A DNA stretch of 64,000 bases from Thermodesulfobacteriota bacterium. GTDB taxonomy: Bacteria; Thermosulfidibacterota; Thermosulfidibacteria; Thermosulfidibacterales; B14-G1. The stretch lies in the NCBI GenBank assembly GCA_024274915.1, contig JAJSAC010000012.1, positions 1 through 64,000 on the forward strand, given 5' to 3'. The notes under the pieces are model-generated. The model made no database searches. It had not been told where the DNA came from and saw only the letters and a program-made list of their open reading frames with translations. Each line of letters starts with the position of its first letter. Position 1 is the stretch's first letter. This document shows, piece after piece, positions 58,588 through 64,000 of the stretch. The position numbers were made by a program, and so were the translations under genes.

Positions 58588-59808
58588 ATGACAGGAGCGG
58601 TTGTCACCGTGGGCGACGAACTGGTCCAAGGACTAGTCTTGGATACCAACGCACCTTACCTGGAAGAAAAACTGCTGGAGCTGGGTTTTCAGCCCCGTCT
58701 ATCAGCAAGCGTCAAAGACAACCAGGAAGACCTTTGCCAGATCCTGGGGCTGGCCACCCTAAAAGCCCGGGTGATTCTGGTATGCGGAGGGTTGGGGCCC
58801 ACGGAGGACGATCTCACCCGGGAGGCCATTGCCCATTTTTGCAACGCTCCCCTAGAGTTTCACGAGGGGGCCTGGAAGTGGATCCAAGACAGGCTGGCCG
58901 CCAGGGGACGCTCCCCCCTCCCCTAACATCAACGACAAGCATACTTTCCCAAAGGCGCCACCCTATTCCCCAACAGGGTGGGAACGGCCTGGGGGTTCGC
59001 CGTTAACTACGAAGACCGGTGGATAATAGCCCTACCAGGGGTGCCCAGGGAACTCAGGGCCCTTACGGAAGGGGCAGTGATCCACTTCCTCAAAGACCGG
59101 TTTCCTCAAACCACCTCCCAAGAACTGCGCGTTCTTAAAACTTTTGGGCTGAAAGAATCTGAAGTGAATGCCCTCCTCAAAGACATACTGAAGGCCCATC
59201 CCAGCACGGGCCTCATGGTGAGGGATCATGGCGAAGTCCACGTTCGCCTCTGCGGTCCTCCCAAAGAGGTGAATGACTTGGCCAAAGAGGCGAAAAAGAG
59301 ACTGGGCTACTACCTTTACGGAGAAGGTGAAGATACCCTGGAGAAGGTGGTAGGCCACCTTCTGAAAGAGAAGGGCCTCACCGTCTCCACTGCCGAGTCC
59401 TGCACGGGGGGGATGCTGGCCCACACCATCACCAACGTGCCTGGAAGCTCTGACTACTTTTGGGGCGGCTTCATAACTTACACCGACGATATCAAGCATA
59501 AACTCCTGGGGGTGCCCCTAGAGGTACTGAAACATCATACCGCTATCAGCCCAGAAACGGCCCAGTGCATGGTGGAAGGGCTGGTGAAGCGAACAGGAAC
59601 AGACGTGGGGATCTCAGTAACGGGTATAGCGGGTCCCACTGGGGGTTCAACGGAGAAACCTGTAGGCCTGGTCTACATAGGCTACCATTTTCCCCAGGGG
59701 ACGGAGGTGGTAGAGTACCGTTTTCAAGCTGACAGGCCGGGAGTTAAAACCTTGGCCGTCAAGTCTGCCCTAGACCACGTGAGAAAAGTTCTGTCCAGAC
59801 GAGGGTAA
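58588..59808 (+). pseudogene. cinA: CinA/nicotinamide-nucleotide amidohydrolase, interrupted by TAA at 58924-58926
   Basis: ORF 58588-58926 has VTVGDELVQGLVLDTNA and CGGLGPTEDDLTREA; downstream in the same frame QAYFPKGATLFPNRVGTAWGF...TAESCTGGMLAH. Confidence 0.85.
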
Positions 59809-59809
59809 A

Positions 59810-60388
59810 ATGCGTGCCTTCATAGCCCTGGAACTCTCACACCAGCTCCGGGAAGCCTTGAGGAAGCTTGTCAACGACCTGAAAACCCGGAACATAAAGG
59901 GAAAATGGGTACCCCCCGAAAACATCCATCTCACCCTCAGGTTCCTGGGTAACATAGAAGAGAGCCAGGCAGAGGCCATTGGACATCTCTTAGAAGATGT
60001 GGCCAGGGGAAATAAATCCTTCCGGATTTCCCTGGAAGGTCTCGGGGCTTTCCCTTATACCACCCGTCCAAGGGTCCTCTGGGTAGGTGTAAAAGAAGGG
60101 ACCCATACCCTCCAGAAGATCTACCAAATCGTGGAAAAGGGGTTGGTTCAGCTGGGACTCCCCCCAGACGACAAGCCCTTCAAACCCCACCTCACCATAG
60201 CCAGATTCAAGTACCCTTCCCTGGAGATGAGGCAGAGAGTCCACAGAACCTGTCAGGAAATGAGAGAAACAAAGTGGGGAGAGATGGAAGTAGAGTCCAT
60301 CATTCTCTTCGAAAGCATCCTATCACCCCAGGGAGCCCGCTACCGGAAGGTGAAGGAGGTCCTCTTCCATAAAGAAACTCCTACCTGA
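59810..60388 (+). CDS. thpR: RNA 2',3'-cyclic phosphodiesterase (2H family)
   Basis: [27 protein letters not shown]. Confidence 0.94.
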   Translation: MRAFIALELSHQLREALRKLVNDLKTRNIKGKWVPPENIHLTLRFLGNIEESQAEAIGHLLEDVARGNKSFRISLEGLGAFPYTTRPRVLWVGVKEGTHTLQKIYQIVEKGLVQLGLPPDDKPFKPHLTIARFKYPSLEMRQRVHRTCQEMRETKWGEMEVESIILFESILSPQGARYRKVKEVLFHKETPT

Positions 60389-60404
60389 TTTGTCAGGTCC
60401 ATGG

Positions 60405-60441
60405 AAAAAGGCCGGGGCCTCTTGAGAGGTCCCGGCCTTTT
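60405..60441. terminator. Bidirectional rho-independent terminator
   Basis: AAAAAGGCCGGGGCCTC-TTGA-GAGGTCCCGGCCTTTT between convergent thpR and hppA. Confidence 0.9.
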
Positions 60442-60461
60442 ATTCCCTCCAAGTCCACTCC

Positions 60462-62450
<1,989 letters not shown>

Positions 62451-62451
62451 C

Positions 62452-63105
62452 TCAACCCTCCTTTAAAGATTTTTTCATATCTTCCGCTCCCTCTCCCTCC
62501 CTGAGTTCACTTTCACTATCACCTCCTCCCAATTCACTCTTTTTCTTGTTGACGAGATTCATAGCTCTATCCAAACCTTTTCTCAAGACCGTCTCCACAG
62601 CATCGGCTGCCGAGCGAAGGACAACCACCAGACCTTCCTCCTCTCGAGGAGAAAAGGGGGACAAGAGGAAATCCACGATAGCATCGTGATCGTGCTCTCT
62701 ACCGGGGGGCCTGCCCACCCCTATCCTCAGCCTGGCGAATTCTCCTGTACCCGTCTCCTCCATAATGGAACGGAGTCCCTTATGTCCCCCCGAACCACCC
62801 CCGAACTTGAGTCTCACCACACCAAAGGGCAGGTCTATATCATCGTGGATAATGAGCATCTCGCGGAGGGGAAAGCCCAGGTCTACCCAGGCCTTAACCG
62901 CCTTCCCCGATTCGTTCATGTATGTCTGGGGCTTTACGAGATAGACTCCGTCTGACGAAGCACCATAAAAGGACTGGCAACCGCGGTCCCTCAACTCCAC
63001 CCCCCATCTCCTCGCCAGCAGATCTACCACCATAAAACCAACATTATGCCTGGTGAAGAGGTACCTATTTCCCGGATTGCCTAGCCCCACCACCAGCTTA
63101 ATCAT
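62452..63105 (-). CDS. pth: Peptidyl-tRNA hydrolase
   Basis: [62 protein letters not shown]. Confidence 0.96.
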   Translation of the reverse strand: MIKLVVGLGNPGNRYLFTRHNVGFMVVDLLARRWGVELRDRGCQSFYGASSDGVYLVKPQTYMNESGKAVKAWVDLGFPLREMLIIHDDIDLPFGVVRLKFGGGSGGHKGLRSIMEETGTGEFARLRIGVGRPPGREHDHDAIVDFLLSPFSPREEEGLVVVLRSAADAVETVLRKGLDRAMNLVNKKKSELGGGDSESELREGEGAEDMKKSLKEG

Positions 63106-63113
63106 TTAATACC

Positions 63114-63728
63114 CTACTCCTGCTCCTCTTCCTCTTCCTCCTCTTCCTCCTCAGCGGCCTCGGTCTCTCTGACGGCAGGACTCACCACCGTCACTACAGG
63201 AGCAGAGGGATCCTCTTTCACTTCGACTCCCTCGGCCAGGGGCAGGTCTCTGACAAAGAGGGTATCTCCCACGTCTAGGGACGAGATGTCCACCACCAAC
63301 TCCTCAGGGATGTCTTTGGGGAAACACTCAATCTCCACTTCATCCATGAGAAATTCCACAATGCCACCTTTCTTCAAACCAACAGGATCGCCCTCAAACT
63401 TGATGGGAACCATGAGGGTCATGAGCTTACCGAATGTTACCGCGTAGAAGTCCACATGGAGCACGTCCAGGCTCACGGGGTCGGCCTGGACGTCTTTGAT
63501 GATCACCTTCACAGTCTCCCCGTCCAGATCCAGATCATAGAGCTTGGCTTCGCTCCATTCTCCCCTCAACTTATGAACAGAGCCCTTGGCCACAAGGGCC
63601 AGGGGAGTGGCCTCCCTATCAGGACCATAGACCACCCCCGGGACATACCCCTCTCTCCGGAGTTTCCTGGCCACTTCCTTCCCCGTGGCCTCTCTCTTAG
63701 TAGCCCTAAAGATTACCGTCTCTTCCAT
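63114..63728 (-). CDS. rplY: 50S ribosomal protein L25/Ctc with poly-Glu tail
   Basis: RKLRREGYVPGVVYGPDREATPLAL, KVIIKDVQADPVSLDVLHVDFYAV; tail EAAEEEEEEEEEEQE; start at MEETVIF. Confidence 0.94.
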   Translation of the reverse strand: MEETVIFRATKREATGKEVARKLRREGYVPGVVYGPDREATPLALVAKGSVHKLRGEWSEAKLYDLDLDGETVKVIIKDVQADPVSLDVLHVDFYAVTFGKLMTLMVPIKFEGDPVGLKKGGIVEFLMDEVEIECFPKDIPEELVVDISSLDVGDTLFVRDLPLAEGVEVKEDPSAPVVTVVSPAVRETEAAEEEEEEEEEEQE

Positions 63729-63747
63729 AATCGAATCTCGACCTCCT

Positions 63748-64000
63748 TCACACAAATAGAGAACTCACTGACTCTCCCAGGTGAATCCTCCTTATAGCCT
63801 CCGCCACAAGGGGAGCCACTGAAAGAACCTTTACCTTTGTGAAATCCTCCTTCAAAGGTATAGTGTTGGTGACTACCACTTCCCGGAGGGCAGAGGACTC
63901 TATTCTCTCCCGAGCAGGGCCGGAAAAGACGGGATGGGTGGCAGCAGCTATGCACTCCACCGCCCCGTGTTCCAAAAGGGCCTCCACTGACCTAACCAGG
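63748..64000 (-). CDS. prs: Ribose-phosphate pyrophosphokinase, C-terminal part (truncated by window end)
   Basis: [38 protein letters not shown] ... [22 protein letters not shown]. Confidence 0.94.
   Translation of the reverse strand, partial: LVRSVEALLEHGAVECIAAATHPVFSGPARERIESSALREVVVTNTIPLKEDFTKVKVLSVAPLVAEAIRRIHLGESVSSLFV

Noticed and set aside
63118-63160. CTCCTCTTC repeat tract resembling a microsatellite
   Set aside because: It encodes the poly-Glu tail of ribosomal protein L25; ordinary acidic low complexity.

Overview
Bacterial chromosome segment (64 kb, coding-dense, no phage, CRISPR or complete IS seen). The gene content suggests an anaerobic, fatty-acid- or organic-acid-oxidising bacterium, possibly of the Desulfobacterota type; this lineage call is inference only. 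In order, the window contains: (i) an acyl-CoA dehydrogenase / EtfBA / membrane FeS oxidoreductase module; (ii) a B12-dependent acyl-CoA mutase locus (acyl-CoA dehydrogenase, CobO-type adenosyltransferase, mutase large and small subunits, MeaB, and a class-I CoA-transferase-like pair); (iii) coaBC/ubiX-like genes, a 2-oxoacid:ferredoxin oxidoreductase operon, and tRNA-Gln/tRNA-Glu; (iv) an Mrp / MinD-ferredoxin / NifX-like / DUF1847 metallocluster operon headed by a MerR-NifX fusion; (v) glgP and a broken pyruvate kinase gene; (vi) housekeeping genes (cmk, lon-like, PGM, recJ, birA, trpS, comEC, ihf, prfA, thyX, rpmE, glgA, def, purL, hppA, pth, rplY, prs). Main discoveries: a non-autonomous transposable element (MITE-like) with 14-bp terminal inverted repeats, 8-10 bp target duplications and a variable heptanucleotide hairpin core. 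It is present twice (28607-28849 and 54286-54501), and one copy interrupts pyruvate kinase; in-silico removal restores the reading frame exactly. The same pyruvate kinase also lacks about 26 catalytic residues. The 'methylmalonyl-CoA mutase' carries the Phe/Gln pair diagnostic of isobutyryl-CoA mutase, and its neighbouring CoA-transferase beta subunit appears to lack the catalytic Glu. The MerR-NifX fusion has a near-ideal promoter whose -35/spacer is overlapped by a perfect 23-bp palindrome. Three more genes (DUF3857/transglutaminase, HAD hydrolase, cinA) are interrupted by frameshifts or stops. All calls come from reading the sequence and recalled family motifs; no database search was run.
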